From the NCBI GenBank assembly GCA_025056455.1, contig JANWVY010000002.1:46639-110638 (forward strand): a stretch of DNA of 64,000 bases, written 5' to 3'. The position numbers and the translations under genes were made by a program. Positions 8,359 through 16,224 of the stretch are shown here, piece after piece. Under the pieces are notes generated by a model. It was not told the origin of the DNA, did no database searches, and saw nothing but the letters and a program-made list of their open reading frames with translations. The stretch comes from Bryobacteraceae bacterium. Lineage in GTDB: Bacteria > Acidobacteriota > Terriglobia > Bryobacterales > Bryobacteraceae. Every line of letters begins with the position of its first letter. Position 1 is the first letter of the stretch.

Positions 8359-9489
8359 TCAGCGGTTGTCGATCTCAACAACGTAGACCTGGGGATGCCC
8401 GCTGCGGTCGCTGGCAAACACCACCAAGCGCTCATCGGGTGAAAACGACGGGTGTGGGTGGGTCCACTGCGGGCCGTAAACGGTGTCCGTAGGCACCTCC
8501 ATCCAGCTCAAGGCGCCTGTTTTTGCCTCACTACGGGCGAGCTCAAAATCTTCCTTCAAGGCATACCGAGAGGTCTTCCATTGCGAGCCGCCGTTAGAGG
8601 CTTCACTGAGACAGACAAGCTCGCGCGAACCAGTCGCTACGTCGACGAGTTGAATGCCGATGTCTGGGTGATTGGTATCACACAGAATCTTTGTGCCCGA
8701 GCGATTAGGCGTGATATGCCAAGCGTTGAACTCAGCCACGATTGTCCTGGCGCGCGTGGTCCAATCCATGCGCCACAGGGCTTTTGGCCATACCGTATAG
8801 ACAAGGTCGCCAGTGTCACCCAGGAAGGTCTCGTGGACAACAAATTCGTCGTTGCCGTGTTCATAGAGGCACTCAAGCCCCGTGCCGTCTCGCCGTACGC
8901 GGTGCATTCTCGGGGCCGGGTCGCCGGCAAATTCAATCCATTCCGGCTCAAGCGGATGAAATTGCGGGTGAATGACCGTGCGAGGAAACGGGATGAATCG
9001 CCAGTCTGTTCCGTCGGTCCGCCCTACGACCAGGCCACTTTGCGCGCCAGATTTCGCGGCAGCCGTAATCCACTCCCCCTGTCGATCCAAAGAACACTCG
9101 CCGAGCTGGGCGCCTTCCCAGGAAACTACAGCTCGCTCGCACAGCGACTTCCGGTCGAGCTCCACAATCGTTCCGCCACGTACAAAAAAAATACTTTGTC
9201 CTGAAGGATGGATGGCCGCCGAAAAAGGGTGGATGGCCCCATCGCCCGCCCCATCCGAACCGCCGGTGAGCTGGCGAATCTCACCATCCGGGAATTCCAC
9301 TTCGTACAACTCCGCTACGCCGCTACGGTAGGACACAAACAACAAATTTTTACCATCCGGTGTGAACGAGCTTTGCAGAAAGTAAGTGGCGTGGTTGATC
9401 GTCGGATGCGAGGTCATTTGATGGACCCTGCGGCCCGTAGCTCGGTCGAGGAAGCTCGAATGTTCAGACGGAAATCTTGCGCCGCGCAT
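8359..9489 (-). CDS. ogl: oligogalacturonate lyase-like beta-propeller (PL22 type)
   Basis: A 376-residue protein without signal peptide whose layout matches cytoplasmic oligogalacturonate lyase, a Mn-dependent seven-bladed propeller that cleaves short pectin oligomers by beta-elimination. The C-terminal THPHPSFSPDE segment is almost the same as in enterobacterial Ogl. By motif alignment the metal ligands are H258, Q341, H344 and H346, and H219 (in VVHETF) matches the proposed catalytic base. WD40/TolB-like repeats (SFTPDGKNLLF) account for the rest. No other pectin genes are in the window, so the substrate could be another uronide. It overlaps the upstream methyltransferase stop by 1 bp (TAATG). 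Confidence 0.75.
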   Translation of the reverse strand: MRGARFPSEHSSFLDRATGRRVHQMTSHPTINHATYFLQSSFTPDGKNLLFVSYRSGVAELYEVEFPDGEIRQLTGGSDGAGDGAIHPFSAAIHPSGQSIFFVRGGTIVELDRKSLCERAVVSWEGAQLGECSLDRQGEWITAAAKSGAQSGLVVGRTDGTDWRFIPFPRTVIHPQFHPLEPEWIEFAGDPAPRMHRVRRDGTGLECLYEHGNDEFVVHETFLGDTGDLVYTVWPKALWRMDWTTRARTIVAEFNAWHITPNRSGTKILCDTNHPDIGIQLVDVATGSRELVCLSEASNGGSQWKTSRYALKEDFELARSEAKTGALSWMEVPTDTVYGPQWTHPHPSFSPDERLVVFASDRSGHPQVYVVEIDNR

Positions 9490-10181
9490 TAGTTCACCTT
9501 CCTCGCCCCGGGCTTAAAAATCAGGATATGCTGCCGGGGCAGACTACTAATGACCTTTACGAGCTTGAAGCCTTCCGCTTCCACTTCGACACGGGCCTCC
9601 TCGATGCTCATCTTGTGTTCGAAGCGGATGGGCACGGCGGGATCCTCTTTTTTGAACTCGAGCAACACGAGGCGTCCCTCTGGCTTTAGCGCCTCGCGCA
9701 ACTTGCGCAACATCAGTTGCGGATAGGCGAATTCATGATAAACATCCACCATGAGAATCAAATCGATCTCTCCGCGGGGAAGCATCGGATCGTCTTCTTT
9801 GCTGACGATCGCTTCTACGTTGGTTAAGTTTTCGCGGGCGACAGACTTTTTGAGGGCCTCGATCATCCGCGGCTGGATGTCGACTGCATACACCTTTCCC
9901 GTAGGACCGGTTCGTTTGGCCAAGCGGCGCGTAAAGTAGCCGGTGCCGGCTCCGACGTCAGCGATCACCGTCCCTGGTTCGATGCCGATGAGCTCGAGGG
10001 CGCGTTGAGGAGCCTCCTCTTGCTCCCGCTCCGGACGTTCCAGCCAGGGCGCGCCGCCAAACCCCATCACGTCGGCAATCGGCCGGTTCGTCGCGGGATG
10101 ACGCTGCTGGCTGAGCAACAACGAGCTAGCCAGCAAGAGGGCTGCCGTCGCACTTTGCATTCGAGACAAAAAAAGCTTCAT
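9489..10181 (-). CDS. exported class I SAM-dependent methyltransferase
   Basis: A 230-residue methyltransferase with the SAM motif VIADVGAGTGYFTRRLA, motif II VYAVDIQPRMIEAL and a UbiE-like LILMVDVYHEF. I start it at the ATG whose product opens MKLFLSRMQSATAALLLASS, because this gives a clear Sec signal peptide; longer starts only add an unconserved stretch. A predicted exported SAM enzyme is unusual, since SAM is cytoplasmic, so the leader may be a membrane anchor. It sits directly upstream of the lyase-like gene (1-bp overlap) and only 21 bp from the divergent gene at 10203. Substrate unknown. Confidence 0.78.
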   Translation of the reverse strand: MKLFLSRMQSATAALLLASSLLLSQQRHPATNRPIADVMGFGGAPWLERPEREQEEAPQRALELIGIEPGTVIADVGAGTGYFTRRLAKRTGPTGKVYAVDIQPRMIEALKKSVARENLTNVEAIVSKEDDPMLPRGEIDLILMVDVYHEFAYPQLMLRKLREALKPEGRLVLLEFKKEDPAVPIRFEHKMSIEEARVEVEAEGFKLVKVISSLPRQHILIFKPGARKVN

Positions 10182-10202
10182 AATCACGAGTGAAATCTCA
10201 GA

Positions 10203-10763
10203 ATGAAACACGTTGCTTGCGCAGTTCAACTACGCTCCAGGCGGTGGATGCTCGGCATGCTGCTTGGCCTGCTTGTGGGCACCATACAGTGCAAGTCCAG
10301 GAAGGTCACACCGGGAATTCTCACCTACCGCATGGGGGAGCGCGTCACCGTGGGGAACGTCATTTACAACGTTTTGCACGCCGAGTGGAAGCCCACACTT
10401 GGAGAGGGCGCCAACAGCCGCACCCCCGAGCACCGTTTTCTGGTCCTGCGCCTGTCGATGACTAATAGCGGTCCCAAGGAGATTGGAATTCCGCTATTAA
10501 GCATCTTTGATCCCCAGGGCAAACAGTACCGCGAGTTGGACGATGCGGAGAACGTCCCAGGGTGGTTGGGCCTGTACCGGATCCTCAGGCAGGTCGAAAC
10601 ACAGCAGGGTACGATTGTGTTTGACGCCCCGCCTGGGGCCTATAAATTACAGGTGACCGACGGGGGAGAGCCCGGAAGCGAAGTGATTGCCTACGTGGAT
10701 ATTCCGCTCAATCTCGAAGCAGATCCGGTGCTGTCTGAGCCCCCCGCGCTGCCTAAGAAGTAA
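10203..10763 (+). CDS. secreted DUF4352-like protein
   Basis: A 186-residue protein with a hydrophobic leader ending near TIQC; the Cys is in lipobox position but the preceding residues are atypical, so lipidation is uncertain. The body (residues ~45-165) reads as a beta-sandwich of the DUF4352/telokin-like type: a MGERVTVGNVIYNV opening, FLVLRLSMTNSG, FDPQGKQYRELDD, and a final VIAYVDIPL strand. Such domains are extracellular and of unknown function. The next gene follows after 11 nt in the same direction, so the two probably form one unit. Confidence 0.65.
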   Translation: MKHVACAVQLRSRRWMLGMLLGLLVGTIQCKSRKVTPGILTYRMGERVTVGNVIYNVLHAEWKPTLGEGANSRTPEHRFLVLRLSMTNSGPKEIGIPLLSIFDPQGKQYRELDDAENVPGWLGLYRILRQVETQQGTIVFDAPPGAYKLQVTDGGEPGSEVIAYVDIPLNLEADPVLSEPPALPKK

Positions 10764-10774
10764 GGCGTTTCAAG

Positions 10775-11605
10775 GTGAAGCTGCTCGCTGTAGTCCTCGC
10801 TCTGGTTGCTGGTCCTGCCGCTGGCCAGCCGAAATTGAAGATTGTTCAGACCGCGTTTCATCAGTTTGATGGCGGCCCAGCGATGCGTGCTCCGGTTGAG
10901 TTTCAGACGACGGAAACACTCTTCTTTTCAGCAAAAATTGCGGGCTACACGAAATCCAACAAAGATACGATTTCGCTGGAGTGGATGGTAGAGACCTTCG
11001 ACGATGACCGTGTGCGCCTCGCGCCGGGGGAAAAAAACACCATCCAAGTCGAGCTCTCCGAAGAAGACAAAAACTGGCAACCTTTGATCCGGTATCAGGT
11101 GGAACTGCCACAAACGGCCACCTGCCAGAAGTGCCTGTTGCAGTTGACCGTGCGCGACAAGCTCGCGAACGCGGAAACCCAGCTTGAGCTGCCCTTCGCC
11201 ATTCGTGGTTTGACCCTAAAGCCTTCGCCCTCGGTCACGGTGCACAATTTTCGCTTTCTCCGCTCGGAGAACGACTTTACGCCACTGGCCATACCCGCCT
11301 ATCGGCCTGGAGATGAACTCTGGGCTCGATTTGAAATCAACGGGTTTCGCTATGGCGAAAAAAATCGCGTTCAAGTCGAGTACGGGCTTGCCGTGTACCG
11401 ACCTTCGGGCAAACTTCTCTATCAGGAGCCCCGGGCTGCCGTCGCCGATGAGACATCTTTTTATCCGCGCAAATATCTGCCGGGTGTTCTCAATCTCCGC
11501 TTGGAGAACTTGCCGCCTGGGGAATATCCGCTCGTGGTTGAGGTGCGAGACCTGCAAAGCGGAGAGAAGTACGAGCACCGTGCTGCTTTCCGGGTTGAGC
11601 CGTGA
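10775..11605 (+). CDS. secreted protein of unknown function
   Basis: A 276-residue protein with a Sec leader (MKLLAVVLALVAGPAAG). The rest looks all-beta, with two similar halves that each read as Ig/macroglobulin-like layers (FFSAKIAGYTKSNKDTISLEW; then ELWARFEINGFRY and LPPGEYPLVVEVRD). A CQKC pair sits near residue 117. I do not recognise the family. It is 11 nt downstream of the DUF4352-like gene and convergent with the esterase gene, separated by 7 bp. Confidence 0.6.
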   Translation: MKLLAVVLALVAGPAAGQPKLKIVQTAFHQFDGGPAMRAPVEFQTTETLFFSAKIAGYTKSNKDTISLEWMVETFDDDRVRLAPGEKNTIQVELSEEDKNWQPLIRYQVELPQTATCQKCLLQLTVRDKLANAETQLELPFAIRGLTLKPSPSVTVHNFRFLRSENDFTPLAIPAYRPGDELWARFEINGFRYGEKNRVQVEYGLAVYRPSGKLLYQEPRAAVADETSFYPRKYLPGVLNLRLENLPPGEYPLVVEVRDLQSGEKYEHRAAFRVEP

Positions 11606-11612
11606 GGCGGAA

Positions 11613-12266
11613 TTAGCGCTCCGCGGAGCGCGCTGATGGAAGAAATTCGCTCACCCGGGCCCAGATGTCTTCCACCACGTTTAACAGCTCGTGATCCGAA
11701 TCGACGATCTGTAATTCGACATTTGGTTTTCCACGCGCAAAGGTTTCCGACACCTGAAGGGGCACGACAGCGTCGTGTTTACCGTGGAAAATCAGGCAGG
11801 GTTGCTGGACTTCCGGGTAGCTCTCATAGTTTTGGGCGTCTTCGATCAATCCCCAATCAAGCAGCATGTCTCGTTTTTCGCCGTAATGGTAGACCCATAG
11901 TTTCCCGGTGCGCCGCCAAGCGGCCACTTTTTCCGCGCCCAACGATTCAGGCCAGCGTTGAGGAAAGCCAAATCCTGGCGCCAGCAAAACGAGCCTGGTC
12001 ACCTCCTCAGGGTGGCGGCTGGCGTAAAGAGCTGCGAGGTAGCCCCCAAGGCTCGATCCAATGAACGAGGCTTGTCGTCCAGACACCACCCGTTGGATCA
12101 CGCCGAGCTGTCCACTTAGCGTGAGGTGTTCGAAGTCGCCGCCCGCCAGATCGGGAATTTCGAGCTTCTCCCCGAGGCTTTCAAATTTCTCCCGAAAGAA
12201 CCGTGCTTTTTTGGAAGACGGTCCGGAAGCAAAGCCGTGGAGGTAGATCCAAGCTGTTGGGGTCAT
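11613..12266 (-). CDS. YqiA/UPF0227-type alpha/beta esterase
   Basis: A 217-residue single-domain alpha/beta hydrolase. It opens with IYLHGFASGPSSKKA, typical of YqiA-like esterases. The nucleophile elbow is IGSSLGGYLA, the acid is in GKHDAVVP, and the catalytic His is in VDSDHELLN. No export signal. Substrate unknown; family members hydrolyse short acyl or thio-esters. Its start overlaps the stop of the upstream secreted-protein gene by 4 bp. Its last codons form a perfect 16-bp palindrome (11616-11631). Confidence 0.83.
   Translation of the reverse strand: MTPTAWIYLHGFASGPSSKKARFFREKFESLGEKLEIPDLAGGDFEHLTLSGQLGVIQRVVSGRQASFIGSSLGGYLAALYASRHPEEVTRLVLLAPGFGFPQRWPESLGAEKVAAWRRTGKLWVYHYGEKRDMLLDWGLIEDAQNYESYPEVQQPCLIFHGKHDAVVPLQVSETFARGKPNVELQIVDSDHELLNVVEDIWARVSEFLPSARSAER
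11616..11631. terminator. perfect GC palindrome at convergent gene ends
   Basis: A perfect 16-bp palindrome (GCGCTCCGCGGAGCGC) lies just inside the 3' end of the esterase gene and 10 bp past the stop of the convergent secreted-protein gene. It can fold on either transcript into a 6-bp GC stem with a CGCG loop. No T-run follows, so a factor-dependent or pausing role is more likely than a classical intrinsic terminator. Confidence 0.4.
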
Positions 12267-13159
12267 TTTTTGGGAGGCTCCTCCTCCAGATTGAACTTAA
12301 GTTCCGACGACGCCCCGAAGACTTTGAAATCGGAATACTGGCAGCGGTTTTCTACTAGCATTTTGCCGCTGACCGATTCGGAGTAAACCACCGAGGCTGG
12401 AAGAAGGAAGCCGTGCGCGCTCGGCTGGTAATCGACCATGGCGTAACGGCGCAACGGCAGGCGATCCTTCTGGTCTGTGAAATCGAGTGTGATACGAAGC
12501 GGAAGCCCATCGTGGGAACGTAAGAAGAGCTCACCGCGAAGAGGAACCCGCGTCACGTTGCGACCCTCAAACACCGTCATGGCAGGCTGACCCGTCTTTT
12601 GTTCAAAGGCAAAGACGAGAGCTGGTTCTGCGCCGACGTTTTCCTGGCGGGCGAAGCGGAAGGTGAAATCGCTTTGCGCTTGAGACGTGAACAAGAGCAC
12701 GAGCTGGCCAAAATCCGTGGCTGCCTCCCGCAAGCCGTAGCTTTCAAATTCCTTGAGCATTCGCTTCTTGGCCTTATCGGCCTCGGTCTTCTGCCCGAGC
12801 GTGAGGGTTTCGCGCAGCTTGCCGGGCGCCCGGACAGCTTTTCCATCTACGGTCAAAACTTGGCGCAGTTCGTGCAGGTTTCCCGGATCGTCGGGCAAGG
12901 TCGAAAAGGCGTATTCCGAGACAAGCCACCTGGTGCGGTACGAAGGTTGGGGCTGAGTGCCGCGGGCCCGAAAGCGCGGAGGGGGATCCGCGGCGACTTG
13001 TTCCAGCTTTTCCAAGCCCACTACCTTGGTAGCCATGCGCGCAAAGGTCTCTGCTTCTTCCGCTAGGCGTCGAAAGAAACGTTCGTAGCCGGAGGGGGGT
13101 TGGGCGAAAACCTGACCGGAACCAAGGACTACGATGGCGAACCACAACATCGAATCCAT
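12263..13159 (-). CDS. secreted protein of unknown function
   Basis: A 298-residue protein with a short hydrophobic leader ending VFAQ. No family was recognised. The sequence alternates short beta-type segments (PALVFAFEQKTG, RVPLRGELFLRS, LPLRITLDFTD) with a charged helical N-terminal third (FRRLAEEAETFARMATK), reminiscent of outer-membrane lipoprotein-sorting-like folds, but this is only a shape argument. It is co-directional with the esterase gene (4-bp overlap) and diverges from the lipoprotein gene at 13263. Confidence 0.6.
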   Translation of the reverse strand: MDSMLWFAIVVLGSGQVFAQPPSGYERFFRRLAEEAETFARMATKVVGLEKLEQVAADPPPRFRARGTQPQPSYRTRWLVSEYAFSTLPDDPGNLHELRQVLTVDGKAVRAPGKLRETLTLGQKTEADKAKKRMLKEFESYGLREAATDFGQLVLLFTSQAQSDFTFRFARQENVGAEPALVFAFEQKTGQPAMTVFEGRNVTRVPLRGELFLRSHDGLPLRITLDFTDQKDRLPLRRYAMVDYQPSAHGFLLPASVVYSESVSGKMLVENRCQYSDFKVFGASSELKFNLEEEPPKK

Positions 13160-13250
13160 TCTAAGGGCTGGTTTCAGGCCGGCGTTGCGCCAGCTGCTGG
13201 AAAAATGTGTCCGGCTACCCCGATTTGTTCCGTCAATCCGAGCTCGCCGT

Positions 13251-13256
13251 TATAAT
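13251..13256 (+). promoter_or_regulatory. TATAAT -10 element, leaderless configuration
   Basis: A perfect TATAAT ends six bases before the GTG chosen as start of the lipoprotein gene. At this spacing the first transcribed base would fall on or next to the GTG. No Shine-Dalgarno fits in between: the GGAG there touches the start codon. No convincing -35 was seen. Confidence 0.5.
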
Positions 13257-13262
13257 CGGAGT

Positions 13263-13709
13263 GTGCCAACCCACAACCGCCTTCCCTTTGCCATCACGTT
13301 GCCTCTGATCGCTTTCCTTGGCTGTTCTTCGGGACCCAAGCAAACCAAAGAAGCAGTCCGACAAGGTGTGATTGAGTATTTGAAAAACCGCAAGGGGATC
13401 AATGTCGACTCGATGGATGTGCAAGTGGGATCGGTCTCTTTCCGGGGAAACGAAGCCGATGCGACGGTCACCATGAGTGCCAAGGGCTCCACAGATCACT
13501 CCAACTCGATGCAGATCAAGTACGTATTAGAGGCTAAGGATGGCAAGTGGACGGTGAAAGCCCGCTCTAGCCTCTCCGATCACGGTGGCGGAATGGAGTC
13601 CTTGGGTCCCATGAACGCTCCCTCTGAATCCGGTTCGGAAGGCAGACCAACTGGCGCTTTACCCCCCGGCCACCCGCCGACTAGTTCGGCCGGCGGAGAA
13701 AAGAAGTGA
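13263..13709 (+). CDS. small lipoprotein with DUF4878-like fold
   Basis: A 148-residue protein, started at a GTG so that the product has a compact leader and a lipobox-like LGCSS. The body (KEAVRQGVIEYLKNRKGIN, then ATVTMSAKGS and MQIKYVLEAKDGKWTV) looks like the NTF2/DUF4878-type folds of small periplasmic lipoproteins. The last 40 residues are Gly/Pro/Ser-rich and probably disordered. An upstream ATG at 13134 would add 43 residues that destroy the leader and overlap the divergent gene. The stop overlaps the GTG of the next flavoprotein (GTGA). Confidence 0.6.
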   Translation: MPTHNRLPFAITLPLIAFLGCSSGPKQTKEAVRQGVIEYLKNRKGINVDSMDVQVGSVSFRGNEADATVTMSAKGSTDHSNSMQIKYVLEAKDGKWTVKARSSLSDHGGGMESLGPMNAPSESGSEGRPTGALPPGHPPTSSAGGEKK

Positions 13710-14890
13710 AGCGAGTCGCAGTGATTGGTGGCGGGCCTGCGGGCTCGACTGCGGCGGAACGGCTGGCGCGCTCGGGTCTGGAGACGTGGCTGCTCGATGA
13801 GAAGCTAGCTTGGGAAAAACCCTGCGGCGGGGGCGTCACCTTCAAAGCCTACCAGCAGTATCCCTTCCTTCTGAGTGGCGGTGCGCCAAAACGTTTGGTC
13901 TCGGGTGCGGTGTTAGAGGCCCCCGGCGAGCGGCCCGCACGGCTGGATGGTCTCGAACCGATCTGCATCTTTGCGCGGCGAGATCTCAACCAAATGTTGC
14001 TCCAGCGCGCTGCGGCCGCGGGGGCGCGGATTCTCAAATCCCGTGCCATCGGCCTACACCGCCACCATACGGGTTGGCGGGTCAAAACCCGGGATGGCGA
14101 GCTCGAGGTGGATTTTGTAATTCTCGCCACGGGGGCGCGGAATTCGTTTCGAGAGCTTGGCACACAGCTGCGGCCGGCCGACACCATGACAGCTCTGGGA
14201 TACTATGTCGACGGCAAACAGGAAGACCTCGAAATCGTTTTCTTAGGCGACGTGGAAGGTTACATTTGGGTGTTTCCCCGGTCCGATCATCTTTCCGTGG
14301 GCATTTGTGGCAAAGGGCTTCCGGCGCAGGTCTTGCGGAGACGTTTAGAGAATTACATGCAGCGGAAAGGCTACGAGGCACACCCAGCGCGCTTTTACAG
14401 CCACCTGCTTCCCTGTCTCGAGTCCCCGGCCTGGCGCGCCAACCGGATTGCAGGCCCCGGCTGGATCGCTGCGGGAGATGCGGCAGGATTTGTGGATCCC
14501 ATCACGGGCGAGGGGATTTACTACGCCATTCGCAGTGGTGATCTGGCCGGATCACTGCTGGCAGCAGACCAGTATTCATCTGACCAGATCGGGCTAGCTT
14601 ATTCCCGCCTGGTGGCAAGCGACTTTGGCGAGGACCTCGCCTTTGCTGCCACCCTGGCCCGCCGTTTTTATCTGGGAAAGTTCCTTGGGGTGCAGATTCC
14701 GAGCCGCACCGTCCGATTTGTTCCCCGTAGCGCCAGCTTTGCGGAGATCCTGCGGGACATTTTCGCTGGAATTCAGCCCTATCGCACCTTAAAAAAACGT
14801 CTCCTGTCGCGCTTCTGGATCATCCACAAAGAAGCGATTTTCCAATTCTGGTGGCGCCGGCTGGCGCACCTTGGCGAAGAGTACGCTTGA
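13706..14890 (+). CDS. geranylgeranyl reductase-family flavoprotein (copy 1)
   Basis: A 394-residue FAD enzyme. The dinucleotide fold GGGPAGSTAAERL is at residues 8-20. The family cysteine loop KPCGGGV and the C-terminal FAD motif GDAAGFVDPITGEGIYYA are both present. Members reduce isoprenoid double bonds (chlorophyll side chain, archaeal lipids, menaquinone tails) or act on related hydrophobic substrates. Nothing in the window supports photosynthesis, so menaquinone or another polyprenyl substrate is more likely. It starts at GTG overlapping the lipoprotein stop and is followed at once by a second copy. Confidence 0.82.
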   Translation: MKRVAVIGGGPAGSTAAERLARSGLETWLLDEKLAWEKPCGGGVTFKAYQQYPFLLSGGAPKRLVSGAVLEAPGERPARLDGLEPICIFARRDLNQMLLQRAAAAGARILKSRAIGLHRHHTGWRVKTRDGELEVDFVILATGARNSFRELGTQLRPADTMTALGYYVDGKQEDLEIVFLGDVEGYIWVFPRSDHLSVGICGKGLPAQVLRRRLENYMQRKGYEAHPARFYSHLLPCLESPAWRANRIAGPGWIAAGDAAGFVDPITGEGIYYAIRSGDLAGSLLAADQYSSDQIGLAYSRLVASDFGEDLAFAATLARRFYLGKFLGVQIPSRTVRFVPRSASFAEILRDIFAGIQPYRTLKKRLLSRFWIIHKEAIFQFWWRRLAHLGEEYA

Positions 14891-14891
14891 A

Positions 14892-16109
14892 ATGGCTCCG
14901 ACGTGCTGGGATGTACTGGTTGCGGGGGGCGGCCCGGCCGGGTCGCTGACCGCCTACCACCTGGCCAAAGCCGGTCTGCGCGTGGCGGTATTTGACCTCG
15001 GCAAATTCCCACGTACGAAGGCCTGTGGTGGCGGAGTCCAAGTGCGGACCCAGGAGGCGATCCCTTTTGACTGGCGCTCCGTGATTCGAGCTTCGATCTC
15101 CTCGGCAGAATTTACCTGTAATTTTGGACGACGGTTTGTCCGGGGCTATCGCGACCCTCTAGTGCATTGCGTCCTACGTTCCGAATTCGACAACTTTTTG
15201 ATGGAGCGCGCCGTAGAGGCCGGGGCGAAATTGTTCGAAGGGGTGCGCGTGCTACACGCTGAGCAGGATGCCCTCGGCGCACGCGTCGAGACATCAGCTG
15301 GCCGCTTCAGCGCCCGGTACGTCATTGGCGCTGATGGCGCCAATAGTATCGTCTCACGCGCCTTAAATGCGCGGTCGGATTTCTTTTGGCAAGCCGCCGT
15401 ATACGTAGAATTGCCGATCGATTGCATCCGTTTGGAGCGCGTGCGGCTGGATCGGTTACGCGTTGACTGGGGGACGCTCACATCGGGTTACGCCTGGGTA
15501 TTCCCAAAAGGCGATATGGTGAACATTGGCGCAGGCTGCCCGGCGCAACTGGCGCGAAGCCTCAAGTCGTATCTAAAAACATTTCTTGAGACGGAAGGGC
15601 TTCTGAGCCAACCCGTGAGAGAAACGCTTCGAGTACAGGGGCACCAGCTTCCTACGATGACGCCCCGCACCACGGTAGCTCGCGGCCATGTCCTGTTGGT
15701 GGGCGATGCCGCGGGTTTTGTCGAGCCCCTCACCGGAGAGGGCATTTCCTATGCCTGCCATGGAGCACGGCTACTGGCGCGAACCTTATTAAATAAATTC
15801 GGAGATCACACCCTCGCCGAGTGTTACCGTGAAGCGGTCCGCGCTACCATTGGCCATGAACTGCGTTGGGCAAGGCGCTTGTTGAGTTTCGGAACCAGTT
15901 TTCCCAACCTGTTTTACTGGGCGTTCGAGCACAGTGAAGAGGTGTGGCACACCTTCTGTCGCGTGCTCCGGGGTGAGGACACTTTCGAGGGGCTGCGAAA
16001 GAAGATTCTGGGCCCGTTCGCGTTTCTGGGTGCGCCACTGGATTTTTTGGTGCGCCGCATTGAACGCAGCCGCTTGATCCAGCCGCAGCCCTCTGCGCCG
16101 TGGAGTTAG
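14892..16109 (+). CDS. geranylgeranyl reductase-family flavoprotein (copy 2)
   Basis: A 405-residue paralogue of the preceding gene with the same landmarks: GGGPAGSLTAYHLA, KACGGGVQ, and GDAAGFVEPLTGEGISYA. It has an extra C-terminal helical region of ~90 residues with FYWAFEHSEEVW. I start it at the ATG one base after the copy-1 stop; an in-frame TTG lies 21 bp upstream. The two copies are clearly diverged, suggesting different substrates or sequential reduction steps. hemL lies 115 bp downstream with its own promoter. Confidence 0.82.
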   Translation: MAPTCWDVLVAGGGPAGSLTAYHLAKAGLRVAVFDLGKFPRTKACGGGVQVRTQEAIPFDWRSVIRASISSAEFTCNFGRRFVRGYRDPLVHCVLRSEFDNFLMERAVEAGAKLFEGVRVLHAEQDALGARVETSAGRFSARYVIGADGANSIVSRALNARSDFFWQAAVYVELPIDCIRLERVRLDRLRVDWGTLTSGYAWVFPKGDMVNIGAGCPAQLARSLKSYLKTFLETEGLLSQPVRETLRVQGHQLPTMTPRTTVARGHVLLVGDAAGFVEPLTGEGISYACHGARLLARTLLNKFGDHTLAECYREAVRATIGHELRWARRLLSFGTSFPNLFYWAFEHSEEVWHTFCRVLRGEDTFEGLRKKILGPFAFLGAPLDFLVRRIERSRLIQPQPSAPWS

Positions 16110-16160
16110 CTGGTCCCGCCGTGGCGGAGTGGACCGGGTGGCCGTACAATGTCTCGCGTT

Positions 16161-16189
16161 TTGGTAGAAGCGATGAGTCTTGCGATAAT
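16161..16189 (+). promoter_or_regulatory. sigma70-type promoter for hemL
   Basis: TTGGTA (16161-16166), 17-bp spacer, GATAAT (16184-16189). The predicted start of transcription is near 16196, giving a ~29-nt leader to the hemL ATG at 16225. It suggests hemL is transcribed separately from the flavoprotein genes. Confidence 0.6.
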
Positions 16190-16224
16190 CCACGCTTGGC
16201 GCTTAAGCGCGCCCGCCGAGTTCC

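Noticed and set aside
8452..9204. Open frame of ~250 codons antisense to the lyase-like gene
   Set aside because: Composition is unlike the neighbours and the opposite strand has clear PL22 motifs.
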